Origin: Triticum aestivum
Lineage: Eukaryota; Streptophyta; Magnoliopsida; Poales; Poaceae
Assembly: GCF_018294505.1 (NCBI RefSeq)
Contig: NC_057795.1
Span: 229,442,643 to 229,506,642, forward strand
Length of the DNA: 64,000 nt
Direction: 5' to 3'
The translations under genes were made by a program, and so were the position numbers. Below, in pieces: positions 11,088 through 22,377 of this stretch; position 1 is the first letter of the stretch, and each line of letters begins with the position of its first letter. The notes under the pieces were generated by a model. It searched no databases. It saw only the letters and a program-made list of their open reading frames with translations, and had not been told where the DNA came from.

Positions 11088-11522
11088 TCCTACTACCGGG
11101 TGTAGCTACACCCATCTCTCATATACTACCATGTGGTAGTATATACTCTACTTTATTACTTTTAGTATGTTCACATACAATATCTAAGGTACTCCAAAGT
11201 GAGTTATATGAAAAAAATTGCAAGTGAGCCCATAGTTTTATCGTATTTATGAAATACATACATATTTGTACGCAAAATGGAGTATGCACAAAATATGATA
11301 CATATTACCAAAAAAAAGTATATATACTACCTAAACATTCTTATATACTATTCCCTCCGTTCCAAAATAGATGACTCAACTTTGTACTAACTTTAGTACA
11401 AAGATGAGTCATCTATTTTGGAACGGAGGGAGTACATACTACGCGTACATACTCTTCGATATGATATATACTACCTAGAACGTGTGAAACAAAAGTGGGA
11501 GTAGCTACACCTGGTAGTAGGA
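11088..11522. mobile_element. MITE with 26-bp terminal inverted repeats
   Basis: The left end TCCTACTACCGGGTGTAGCT (to 11113) is mirrored by the right end (11497-11522) with two mismatches. The interior is AT-rich and non-coding, and holds a second MITE. A target duplication is not clear: GAAAATGTA on the left against AAAATTTAT on the right is weak, so the superfamily is left open. Confidence 0.75.
11351..11432. mobile_element. Nested Stowaway MITE, 82 bp
   Basis: It begins TTCCCTCCGTTCCAAAATAG and ends with the inverted partner CTATTTTGGAACGGAGGGAG, flanked by TA at 11349-11350 and 11433-11434. It is almost a perfect hairpin over its whole length. It lies inside the MITE at 11088-11522 and so inserted later. 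Confidence 0.9.
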
Positions 11523-11534
11523 AAAATTTATCAT

Positions 11535-11559
11535 ACACACACACACACACACACACACA
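11535..11559. repeat. (AC)n microsatellite
   Basis: Twelve or so AC units lie between the MITE at 11088-11522 and the left terminus of element E. It is likely polymorphic in length. Confidence 0.9.
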
Positions 11560-11689
11560 TAAACACTATTCTAATCACGGGATCAGAATAATATTCTGAT
11601 CACAACCTGAACTTTCTGAGTTACCCAACCTGACCTTCCCTGAGTACTAGGTTGAACTTCAGCTAAAAAGTGTCCAAATGAGGCTTGCG

Positions 11690-12660
11690 ATACACTGTTG
11701 GAAAGCTATGAACATGAGTATCATGACCCAAGTTGAATTTTTTGGCAAAACGTAAGTGTTTAAGAGCAGTTTTGAAAGCCGTTTTTTCTTCAAACAAAAA
11801 ACGTGGATCGTATTTTTTATCGCATTTCTAAACCGTTTATCGGAATGAGGCAAATAATATGGCATTGGAAAGCTACTACAAAACAGCTTCTTCCACATGT
11901 TGCTTGTTTTCTGTAATTCCTTATGGTTAAAAAGTAATTTGGAAAATCGTAAAATTTCGCAAACCAAACAGCCGAGTTCGTATTTTCGATGTCATTTCTA
12001 AACGGCTAATCCAATTGAGGAAAATAATATGGCGCTAGAAAGCTTATGAAAATGTGCTACTTTTTCATGTTGAAAGTTTTTCTAATTTTGAACGGTTTAA
12101 AATTAATTTAGGAAAAGATATAAGTTCCAGATAATTTGTATTTTCGAGTTAATTTTTGAACCGTACGTCCGAATGCAGCGAATGATATGGCGTTGGAAAG
12201 CATGAGGAAATGGGAAACTTTTTTGTATCTGTTGTTTCCCCCAATTCCTTACGATTTTAAGTCAATTTTGAAAAAGGCGAAAAAGGATTTTTGGCCATAA
12301 TTTCTACAAACTTTATCGGAATGGGGCCAATAATGTACTATTGAGAAGCTACGGAAAATGTGAAACTTTTTCATTTTGATGGTTTTTTCTGATTCCTAGC
12401 TGTTTTCAAGTAAATTAAAAAATAGCAAGATCGTCCGTTCTGCCTTTGGCGCGAAACACATTCTCCGAAAATGCACTGCGTTAAGAACATGAACTTCTCG
12501 GCATGTCTTCCTAAACTTGACTCTGTTTTTCACGTGTTTTCTTTTATCGTAACTCTCCATTCACTCACCGGAATTGAGCAAGTGCTATCCAGATGGAAAG
12601 CTGCTGTAAACACGCAACTTTCCCGTGTTAATCATTTTTTTATACTCGCGACAGTTTTAA
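11690..12660 (+). repeat. Module repeats of element E
   Basis: Roughly six diverged copies of a module of about 120-170 bp run in tandem. Each has an (A)ACCGTT or similar block, CGGAATGAGG, an AATATGGC block, TGGAAAGC, a CATGTTG block and AATTCCT. The same module occurs in element D (17640-17950, 18790-19130) and, reversed, in element B. No coding potential is apparent. Confidence 0.7.
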
Positions 12661-12689
12661 AAGTTTTTTGTCTAAAAATTCATTCAGTG

Positions 12690-14900
12690 TAGTAGTTGAA
12701 CTTCTTGCTGTTTTCACGTTGAACTTTTGTGACGTATTTTCGTTTGTAATTTTCTCATCTATTCTTCAGTGTTACACAAATGATATTCCTTTTGTACAAA
12801 CCTCGATCAAAATATTTTTTTAACTTCTTCGATCGAGGACTTAAACTTGTAACAACAACAAAAATTGACCTTACCTTTTAATTCATTTTTCTCATATTAA
12901 ACACACACCATGTAGTACATGAACTTTTTCCATGTTTATAATTTTAATATTTTATTTTCCTTTTTGAAATCAAATTGCTCCAAAATAATAGCTGAACTTC
13001 TTTGTGGATTGAGAGAATTATTTTAAAACGTAAAAAAAATTGTGTTTTCGAACATGGAAATGCGCGGTGAACCTCTCTCTCAAAAAAATTTGAACTTCCC
13101 TGGACAGAGAACTTGACCTTCTAGCAACATTTTTTTAGACTTTATCTTTATGAAAAACTCTTGTTTTTTTACCTATATCGAACACCTCTAACTTTTTTAT
13201 TTGAACTTCTTTTATGTATTCTTTGGAAATATTAAAATTGTAGTGTTGTTAGAAACATCAAACTTCTTCGTTATTTTGAATTGAACTTGTTGGTTTTATT
13301 CTTTAGTAACTAAAAAAATCAAGTTTTTAATTAAATATCAAACTTCTCCACGTTTTTAAATTGAACTTCTTGGTTTTATTCCGCATTAACGAGAAAAAGT
13401 GAGTTTTTAATGTACATTGAATCACTCTCTTTTTTAAATTGAACTTCTTGGTTTAATCTTTAGTATCGGGGGAAATCTGAATTTTTTAAAAATGAGGAAA
13501 ATCCTTTAAAAAAAATTGTTGTTCCCTTTTAATTTGAACTTATTAGTTATTCTTTAGAACAAGAATGTGAGGTTTTAATAAACTTTGAACTTCTTTGTTA
13601 TTTAATTTGAACTTCTTAGTTTTATTGTTAGTAACGAGGAAAATCAAGTTTTTTGAACTTCTTTGTTTTAAATTTTTAAACATCTTGGTTTCTATTTTTT
13701 AATAATGTGAAAAATCCAAAATAGACATCGAACTTCACCATTTTTTAAATTTGAACTTCTAAGTTTTATTGTTTAGTAACGGGGAAAATGTTTTTTTATA
13801 TAAACAATGATACTGCGCCGTTATTTTAATTTGAACTTCTAGTTTTTATAGAATGGGAAAATCAGTTTTTATACAATCTATTGAAATGCTCCTCTTTTTA
13901 AATTGAACATTTCTAATTTCTTTACAAACGGGGAAAATCCGTTATAAAGATTTTTGAACTACTTTTTTTAGCTTCATGGTCAAATTTTTTGAACTTCCAA
14001 ATTTGCCTTTTAGATATTAAAAACTTCATTTTTTTAACGTTGACCTACTTCGGTTTTTAAATTTGAACTTCTTATAGAATTTTTTCGCGACATTTTATGC
14101 ATTTTTTGCTTTTTGGTGAAGTGCCCTAGGTGTTCTTTTTTTCATTTGATGATTTTTGTTCTGTACGTGGTACACGTGAACTTCAAAATTTTTGAAACAT
14201 GAACTTCGCGTGCTATTAATTTTTTCATGAAACTCCATAGTTTTTATTCTTTGAATTCCATGATTTTTTTCGTTTACATTTTTTTGGTTTGAACTTTCGA
14301 AATCACACCTTTTTTATACTCATTTTCCCTTGAATCCAACATGTGCAAAAACAATAGGAAAATTTGGGTCAATTCTCATAAGCAATAGGACAAACATTTA
14401 GAGCGCACCCATAATAGTTTTTTTGCTCTACTCAGTGTACTACGCATAAGCACATGCACAACACATCCACACAAAAAATTATTCTTAGTAACAGGAAAAT
14501 CCTAGTTTTGTAGTAAACGTCGAACCACAGTTGTTATTTAAGTTCAAACTTCTAGGTCTTTTTAGAAGTGAGGAAAATAGCTTTTTTTATAATTATTTTT
14601 GAACTACTCTAATTTTCTAATTTGATCCTGGTTTTATTCTTTAGGAACGATAAACCCATGGAATTTTATAATAAACATCGAACCGCTCCGGCTTTTTTTA
14701 ATTTTGAACTTCGACTTTGTTTGTTGCAAGTTTTCAGATTTTATATATTTCAAACTTGTCAAACAACCATTTTTGAACAACTACTTCTGCGTCTTTTTTT
14801 GTTTTTAAATTCATCTATTTTTTCCTCTCTACTTCTGCCAAATTGTTGCCTCTCTACTTCTACGTCTTTTTTCGTTTTAAAATTCATTGATTTTTTTTGA
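12690..14900 (+). repeat. GAACTTC word array of element E
   Basis: This AT-rich stretch repeats the word TTGAACTTCTTGGTTTTAT with decay, spaced tens of bases apart and often followed by TTTAGTAACGGGGAAAATC-like sequence. Spacing is irregular, about 50-90 bp. No long ORF runs through it. More scattered copies continue to about 15480. Confidence 0.75.
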
Positions 14901-16960
14901 ACTGCTGAAGCTGGGTTTGATGATGCATGTAGCAGATGTTCTGTCATAGGCATTAGACAAGCATCTTGTGTGCTAGCAAAAAGACGGGAGCACAAGGCCA
15001 CTGAATCACATTAATGGTCGAAGAAATTTGATTGTGAAACATGCCTTTTTAGTCACAGTTCACTTGTCAACATATTTTGTTGTGTGTGTTCGCCTCTTTA
15101 TTTTTTGGAAACCCAGGGTGTGCCTTTCCATTAGTGAACATTATGGAACATCCATGACAGAAAATATGAACTTCGCACACACTTTCTTTGTCTTTAAGAA
15201 ATGCTTGCTTTTTTGCTTTTAATTTTGAAATTCCCTGTTCTTTTTGTACACAATTTCATGAAGTAGAAGGGAAGCAGTAACAGAATGTTCGTGAGAGAGT
15301 GACTAGTTGGTGAAACCAACAATACATAATAATTTTTTATTGTAAAAAATAAAGAATACCTTTTTATCATGTATTTCCAAATTGAACTTCACTAACAAAA
15401 AATTTTGGTCATTGTCTTCTTAGAGTTTTTCCATATACAGCTGGACTTATTGCTTTCTCAAAGTTGAACTTCATTAATTCTGCTGTAATATAGGCAGTAT
15501 AATTGATGAAAAATCATTAGAGCATGGTACTGGATATGCATTATTCATAAATGCAGACAAAAGTGTGGAATTAGCAATCCATAGGAGGAGCAACATTTTC
15601 ATCACCTAATTCTGCTGAAGCTACATAGCAGAATTTGTAGTCTCTGAACACACAAGATGATTTAGTCAGAGCATCTGATATGTAAATAACAAAAGCTGGT
15701 ATATATGAAAATGTAGAAGCGAGATTGTCCTTGGAAAATTTAGTAGATAATTACTAGTCAACTTCAGCAGCCGAATCACCCATTGACCCAAGCGAGCAGG
15801 AGAAGCACATTGTATCCTCGTTGATCCACAACAATGGGGAAACAAGCTGTTGGGGAGTGTTGCCGGAGGAATTTCAGATGCGTGGAAAAGCACCTAGCAG
15901 AAAAAGAAAAAAAGATGAACACATGCTCCAGTATAATCTGAGGCGCCAGCCTCTTAATCAAAACAATTAGTATTACTCCCATCTATTAACAATGGCCTGA
16001 GATGCTCATATATAGGCTAGTGCAAGATAGTAGTACTAGGAATCCAACGTGGTTGGAACAAACAAGATGAACAAGTGATTTAACAGAGAGAAACTATAGC
16101 CACCGACCTGAACAGGAATATCGCTATGTATAGGAGACCGGCTACCAGCAGAACAGCAGCAAGCGACACATGCAGCAACAGATGATTTTTGGGAAAGGAC
16201 CTATATTTTTACATCAGCAACACACCCATATGCAACCATATAGCCGCAGTAGTACTCTACGTATAGCCGTCGTAGAACTTCACGGCCGCTCATTAAACTA
16301 CTGTTCATCATTTCCTTGTTCAACTAGGTGGTTTTTCCTTCGACTATTCATTGCTTTATGTCATTATAGAACATAGATGATAGTGATACCCTCGTTAAGC
16401 TATTTGTACAAAGCATATGTAAGCCCATCTTTCGTAAGTTAGCAAGTATAGGTTAATGCAATAACTCGACAGACATGTACAGAAAGCAAACTGATGCAGA
16501 TTTGTAATTCTTCTCTCCAGCAATGCACTTGTATCAACTGAAAATACATTTTTTTAAGTTAGCAGGAGGGCTGCTAAGATACCATTTTAGAAGATGTTCA
16601 CCTCAATCATAGAGCAGAGTACCGACAATTGATGAGTAGTAATGTGCCTCCAACTCCTTAAGGCTTGCTGCTACCTCCTGCGGTCCTGCCCCAATCCTCC
16701 CAGCATTTTATCTGTCCCCTCTGCCTGCTGAGCACCTCAATGTTTAAGCATAAACACAAACAGTGGAGAAAGAGTTGTACGCGAGCGCTACGATCGAGTT
16801 GCACCTTAGCTAGGAGTCGGGCAACGGCGAGCTGCACCTCAGCTACGGCCACACCCATGGCACGGGCGTGATTTTGGGCGGAGCCGTAGAAGGCACATTT
16901 ATTCCCTGCAGTTAAACATGTGGTCAGATGAATGCGATGAAGGCCACCACTGGTACCCCA
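14901..16960. other. Element E interior, no recognised gene
   Basis: AT-rich DNA with scattered GAACTTC words grades into moderate-GC DNA from about 15600. Short ORFs on both strands match no family I know. The sequence at 16650-16900 is richer in GC and leads into the GC-rich end. Confidence 0.35.
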
Positions 16961-17480
16961 TGAGGGTCAGGTAGGCGCGCATGGTGACCAGTCATTGGAC
17001 GGACATGGGCGACGAAGGTGAACGGCTTGCGCACTGCAACGTCAAAAGGACGAAGTGGCGCGGTGGCAATGTCCTTCCCTGGCAGCAGCCGAGAGTAGGC
17101 GGGAACTTCTACCGGATCTGGCGGGGTCCGGGGCAGCCGGATCCAGGACGTGATGGCGGGATCAAGGAGCACACCGAAGGGAGGGCGCCGCCGGGATCCG
17201 TGGAGCCTTGCGGCGGCCGCAGCGTGAACCGGCTAGGCAGGGAATCTGGGGTGGGCGCGGGTGGCGGCGGGAGGTTTGGGGAGGCCGCGTCGGGCCGGGG
17301 AGGGGGTTGGTCAGCGGCGGGTGGCGTGCTGGGGCCGGCGACAGGAGGTGCACCGGAGGATGGATGGGGCAGAGGTGGTGCGGGAGGTGGGGTGGTTGGG
17401 AAGGTCGTGACGTGGGGATTGGGCCGGTCGGAGGAGTTTGATGGACTGGCCAGGTTTTTGTTGCGTTTTCGGGAGTTCGG
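16961..17480. other. GC-rich right domain of element E
   Basis: The G-rich stretch (GGCGGGTGG, GGGGCCGG runs) has overlapping ORFs on both strands, the longest 189 codons on the plus strand from 16981. That ORF is glycine- and arginine-rich with no domain I can name and is probably a composition artefact. The position next to the right terminal repeat parallels the GC-rich ends of elements B and D. Confidence 0.4.
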
Positions 17481-17523
17481 GAACGTCCAGTCGGGCCCTT
17501 ATAGAGCCGTTGTGATCATAATA

Positions 17524-17551
17524 ACTATTCTAATCCTAGGATTAGAATAGT
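17524..17551. repeat. Perfect 28-bp palindrome at the right end of E
   Basis: ACTATTCTAATCC, TA, then GGATTAGAATAGT is an exact inverted repeat. It forms the outer half of E's right terminal repeat. The left terminus has the same plan with mismatches (11564-11590). Confidence 0.9.
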
Positions 17552-17559
17552 GCTACTCT

Positions 17560-17578
17560 CTCTTTATATATATATATA
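17560..17578. repeat. (TA)n microsatellite
   Basis: A run of about eight TA units follows CTCTCTT just inside element D. Confidence 0.85.
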
Positions 17579-17595
17579 TGACAGCTAATTGTGCA

Positions 17596-18745
17596 TACTA
17601 TACTAGTTAACTGACGGGCGGACTTTTTCTGGCACCGTTTTTCGCATTGTTTTTAGTCATAATTATTGAACCGTTCATCGGAATGATGCATATGATATAC
17701 CGTTGGATAGATATTGAAAAGGAGCAAAAAAACTCATGTTAACTGTTTTCCCAAAATCGATGCAGTTTTTAAACAAAATAAAAAAACTTAAAATCCATCA
17801 AACGAGTTTTCAATGTTTTTGTGAAAGGAATTTTTAAAAGATTTATCCAAACAATGTATATGATATACCGTTAGAAAGTTGTCGATTTGCTCGAACTTCG
17901 GCATATATAACACATTCTCAGATTTGCTACAGTTTAAGAGCAGTTTTCTAGAAATTAACATCATTTTCGACATTTCTTGCTTGAACTGCTACAGTACATG
18001 CTAACTTCTAGAGCAGAATACCTAACTGCCTCATGCTGAGCAAGCTAACTGTTGTACCTAATAAACTAATTTTTTTTCTTTTCTTTTCTTTTTTTTCCCG
18101 GTTCAAATTAACTGCTAGGACTGAAATAGATAACTGTCGAAGATCGGGGCAGTTAATACCTAGTTAACTGCCGGACCAAAAATACTAAAAAAATCATTCA
18201 TTTTTTCTGGGTCGAGCTAACCGCCAGGACTGAAATGGCTAACTGTCAGGATTGCACATCAAGTTAAGTGTCGGACCTAGTTTTTTTTCATTTTCTTGGG
18301 TCGAGCTAACTGCCGGGATTGAAATTGCTTACTGTTGGGATTGTGATAGTACACGAGGTTAACTGCCGGGACTTAAGACACTATTATTTTTGCACGTGTC
18401 ACAATAACTGTCGCAATTTTTTAGAAGTTAACTCCATAGATTGCGAAAGTTAATTACACCTAGTTAACTGCTATGAACAAGCTAACTGCTCGACCAGAAT
18501 AGCTAACTAACGTATGACGACCAAGCTAACTGTCGTGACTTAAGACACTTTATTTTTTGTTTTCTCCTGGTTTTTCCCGGATCAAGCTAACTGCCGGTAT
18601 TGAAATAGCCAACCGTTGGGGATTGCGGTAGTTAACAACAAGCTAACTGCAGGACTGAAGGTACTAATTTTTTTATATTGTATCATTTTCCTGAATAAGC
18701 TATTTAGAAACCGTTCCTAGCTGCAGGAGAAAAACTGTTAACTAT
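17596..18745 (+). repeat. Element D tandem unit 1 (module plus TAACTGC array)
   Basis: It opens with CTATACTAGTTAACT and GGGCGGACT, then two module copies (ACCGTTCATCGGAATGATGC, then ATATACCGTTAGAAAG). From 17990 a TAACTGC array follows with a higher-order period near 170 bp marked by TTAAGACACT. The same opening recurs at 18748, giving a unit of about 1.15 kb. Confidence 0.75.
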
Positions 18746-19611
18746 GTGAACTATACTAGTTAACTTCCGGGCGGACTGTTTCTGGCATCATTTTTCGCAC
18801 TATTTTTGGGTCGTAATTATTGAACCGTTAATCGGATTGATGCAAATGATATACCGTTGGATAGCTATTGAGAAGGAGAAAAAAATCATGTTTTCCCAAA
18901 ATCAATCCAGTTTTTAAACAAAATTCAAAAAACTAAAAATCCATCAAACGAATTTTTAATGTTTTTGTGAAAGGAATTTTCAAAGTTTTTTGTCGGAATG
19001 ATGCATATGATATACCGTTAGAAAGGTACCGAGTAGCCGGAACTTTGGCATATATAACACGTTTTCAGATTTGCTACTGTTTAAAAGTAGTTTTCAAAAA
19101 CCAACTTCATTTTCAACATTGTTTTCCCGAACTGCTACAGTACACGCTAGCTGCCCGACCGGAATAGCTAACTGACATATGTTGACAAAGCTAACTGCCG
19201 GGACTTAAGACACTATTTTTTTCTTTTGTTTTTTTCCCAGGTCAAGCTAACAGCTAACACTGAAAGGGCTAACTGTTGCGACTGCAGCAACCATTTAACA
19301 GCCGGACTAAAGGTACTAATATTTTTTTATAATTTTTTCGCCTGGGTCATGCTAACTACGGGGCCCAAAAATAGCTAACTTCGGGGACTGCCGCAGTTAA
19401 GAACAAGTTACCTGCCCGACTGAAGATGCTAATTGTTGTTCTCGCGAGGCAAAGAATAAAGTCAAAAGAAAGAAGACAACGAAACAAAAGAGAAGCAGAA
19501 GCAGTACCAGTGACGACCACAAATAAAAGCAGCAGCATGTTGTTTCTAAAAAAGCAGAAGCAGCTAGCATAGTCGGTAGCATGCAGTTAGCAGTGTAAAC
19601 TAAAATGACAC
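18746..19611 (+). repeat. Element D tandem unit 2
   Basis: This is a diverged copy of 17596 onward. CTATACTAGTTAACT recurs at 18751, the module copies lie at about 18820-19080, and the TAACTGC array resumes at 19140. The array part is shorter than in unit 1. It continues beyond the J insertion at 51189. Confidence 0.7.
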
Positions 19612-19646
19612 ATATCTAAAAGACAAATATTTAGGAACAGAGGGAG
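19612..19646. mobile_element. Truncated Stowaway MITE end
   Basis: AAAGACAAATATTTAGGAAC followed by AGAGGGAG and TA is a right-hand Stowaway terminus of the kind seen complete at 9617-9776. The left terminus is missing. Confidence 0.7.
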
Positions 19647-19780
19647 TAAACAGAATCTTACCTATTCAGCTCATTTAGTGATTTAGATCAAATTTACTAA
19701 CGAGTCGCACATCATTTTTGTTTCTGTAGATAACTGCATCCGGAAAAAAAACTGCTTGTTGAACGCTTGTTGTTAAGCTC

Positions 19781-20251
19781 TGAGGGAGTCCTGAATTAAG
19801 GGGTCCTCGGAGAGCCAGACTATGTGCTTATGCCGGACTGTTGGACTATGAAGATACAAGATTGAAGACTTTGTGCCATGTCCGGGTGGGACCCTCCTTT
19901 GCGTGGAAGGCAAGCTTGGCAATTCGAATATGTAGATTCCCTTCTCTGTAACCGACTCTGTGTAGCCCTAGCCCCCTCCGATGTCTATATAAACCGGAGG
20001 GTTTAGTGCGTAGGACAAGAACAATCATAATCATAGGCTAGCTTCTAGGGTTTAGCCTCTACGATCTCGTGGTAGACCAACTCTTGTAATACTCATATCA
20101 TCAAGATCAATCAAGCAGGAAGTAGAGTATTACCTCCATAGAGAGGGCCCGAACCTGGGTAAACATCGTGTCCCCCGCCTCCTGTTACCAGTAGCCTTAG
20201 ACACACAGTTCGGGACCCCCTACCCAAGAACCATCGGTTTTGACACCGACA
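19781..20251 (+). repeat. 5' LTR of J
   Basis: It begins TGAGGGAGTCCTG and ends TTTTGACACCGACA. A TATA box (CTATATAAACC) is at about 19985-19992. Confidence 0.95.
19985..19992 (+). promoter_or_regulatory. TATA box in the J LTR
   Basis: TCTATATAAACCGG lies some 205 bp into the LTR and is kept in the 3' LTR at about 50917-50925, where the following bases differ. The transcript would start about 30 bp downstream. Confidence 0.65.
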
Positions 20252-20270
20252 TTGGTGCTTTCATTGAGAG
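20252..20270 (+). promoter_or_regulatory. Probable primer binding site of J
   Basis: TTGGTGCTTTCATTGAGAG follows the 5' LTR directly, as a primer binding site should. I did not assign the tRNA. Confidence 0.5.
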
Positions 20271-20277
20271 TTCCACT

Positions 20278-21490
20278 ATGACGTCGCAAAAAGGTTTGAT
20301 GGCTCGCCTTGTTATCAAGGACAACATCGCCTCCGGGGGAGCCCTGGCCTTAGGCCAAACCCTCCGACTAGGCGGCTTCATCATGACCGCCCGTTCGGCC
20401 GCCGTGCTGATGATGACTTTTTGGGTCATCAAAAATAGCCTCCACGTTAGCTCGGAATATGCCGAGCGGATGGATCCAATGGAACTTTCGTCCTTGAACG
20501 AGCTCCTGGATTGCATCACCGCTTTGGGAGTCGCTACGGACTATGATCGGATTGGGCTTAAACCCGATCAAAGAGAGATTAACTCTCCCCGATCACCCAT
20601 CAAATAGCGGTGGTGGAGGAGCAATGCAACAACTCTTCCTTTATTTTGAGGACAAATTATGTACGAGTTCCCGAGCTCTCTGAACCGGATACCCGCTCGC
20701 AGGAGGACATGACCCAAGCTCTGAATTTAAAATCGGACAACGGGCCAGAAAAATTGGGTAACATCCCGGAATCCGAACTCCCAAGTTCGGAAGCTCCTCA
20801 GCCTCTGGGTCCCGGATCGGGTCAGGGTTCGGACTTAAATCCACCCACCCACCCAGATACAAGCGATCTTTCCCACATCAGACAACAATCCCAAGAGACA
20901 GTACATCACTTTTGGGCTAGATTCCTCCTTGTAATGAGCAAGGTTAAGGACTGTCGCGAGGAAGACGCAATCTCATTCTTTTGCAAAAATTGCACGGACA
21001 AGGGAATCGTTAACGCCATAAGTCGCCATGACATATCACACTTCGCTGACTTGGCGGCCATAGTACAGAAGTACTGTGCGATGGAAAGCGCTTGGAAAAC
21101 CCAGGCAACATTCTGGGATCCTCCGGCTCTCACCAACCCCTCGTTCGAACCAACAGGGTGCACTCTCGCAAGTCACCCGATCCAATCACAAAGAAACCAA
21201 AGCCCACTACAGGGCATGGAACCGTACTGGAGGGATGGCTCAATAGGCCATGCAAAATTCACACCACATCGGATACCGTACCAACACACAGCCTTAGAGC
21301 ATGTTGGATACTTCGGCAGGTGGCCAAGAGCGGCGAGGATCTCCTTATCAACTACACTGCAGAGCATCATCCCGCAGAAAACAACAATACAGTGTTGACA
21401 GTCTTTGAGACTTTTGCCTCGAATAATGGGCGCAAGAGAGCACTCCGCGGCCTCGCTGAAGCCTGCCATGTTGCAGTAATAAATCCCTAG
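20278..21490 (+). pseudogene. J Gag, broken
   Basis: The Gag precursor would form the particle. An ATG at 20278 opens a first frame that ends at 20607. The next frame (from 20610) holds the recognisable capsid region: an H-FWARFLLVMSKVKDCREEDA block near 20910 and FFCKNCTDKG near 20980. A third frame (21092-21490) holds LLINYTAEHHPAENN-like sequence. At least two frame changes and a stop at 21488 break it. The large retrotransposon Gag fold is inferred from these blocks. Confidence 0.75.
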
Positions 21491-22377
21491 AACGACACGA
21501 CTATAACCTTTAATGCTAGTGACGAACCTCCATTCCGAACAGTCCGAGCACCGGCCGCTTTGGTCCTTAGTCCAATTGTGGACGGCTTCTGGCCTACTAA
21601 AGTGCTCATGGACGGCGGCAACGGATTAAACCTCATCTACGAGGAAACTCTCCACAAAATGGAAATAGACAAGAGCCACATTGAGCAAAGTAGCACGACC
21701 TTCCGAGGGATTATCCCTAGTCGGGAGGCACGATGTGCGGGAAAAATCACACTCGATGTGGTATTCGGCACGCCAGAAAATTACAGGTCCGAAGAGATAA
21801 CATTCCAAGCGGCCCCGTTCAGTAGTGGATACCACGCCCTTTTAGGGAGGGACGCATTCGCGAGCTTCCAAGCTATAACCCATTATGAGTACATGAAGCT
21901 CAAGATGCCCGGGCCCAATGGAATCATCACTCTAGCGAGTGATCCGGACATAGCACTCCGCGCCGAAAATAAAACCGCCGCCCTGGCCCTTGAGGCATTA
22001 TCCGAAGCCCTCGCGGCCGAAGAATTAACTGCATTACTCTCCAAAGTGGATAGGGACGACGTGATACTCGACAAGCGATCCAAGTCCACCTCTTTCAAAC
22101 CAGCGGACGAAATAGTCAAATTCCAAGTCCACCCTATAGACTCTACAAAAACAACATCCATCGGGGCACAACTGAACCCCACAATCGACGCCGCACTGCG
22201 GCGTTCTTACGCGAGAATTGAGACATCTTCGCCTGGCACCCTTCAGATATGCCAGGGATCCCACGCAGGCCGGCCGAGCATAGTCTCAACATATTGAAGG
22301 GAGACAAGCCAGTCAAACAGACACTATGACGCTTTTCAGAGCCTAAACGACAAGCTATGGGAGAGGAGCTAGCCAAA
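21491..22377 (+). pseudogene. J protease region, broken
   Basis: The aspartic protease would cut the polyprotein. The frame open at 21560-22297 has VLMDGGNGLNLIY, the plant Gypsy active-site region in which D-G-G replaces the usual D-T/S-G, then YHALLGRDAFASFQA, the second conserved block. The downstream linker is acidic and ends at a stop at 22297. Further stops follow before the reverse transcriptase. Confidence 0.8.

Larger units (their letters stand above)
11564..17552. mobile_element. Putative CACTA-like TIR element E (non-autonomous)
   Basis: The left end starts CACTATTCTAATC, followed by GGATCAGAATA and TGATCACAAC (to about 11607). The right end carries the inverted equivalent (GTTGTGATCA, ACTATTCTAATCC, TAGGATTAGAATAGTG, about 17509-17552). 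The repeat is about 45 bp with a handful of mismatches and one indel. The termini CACTA/TAGTG match the CACTA superfamily, but I see no matching 3-bp duplication (AAA against CTA), so the class is tentative. Inside are module repeats, a long GAACTTC array and a GC-rich right end. No transposase ORF is visible. Confidence 0.6.

Noticed and set aside
12690..14900. CRISPR-like array
   Set aside because: The recurring word is short and degenerate, spacing is irregular, and the context is a plant nuclear transposon. No cas genes are present.
11564..17552. Helitron assignment for element E
   Set aside because: E has inverted terminal repeats and no TC...CTRR ends with a 3' hairpin, and no Rep/helicase sequence is seen.
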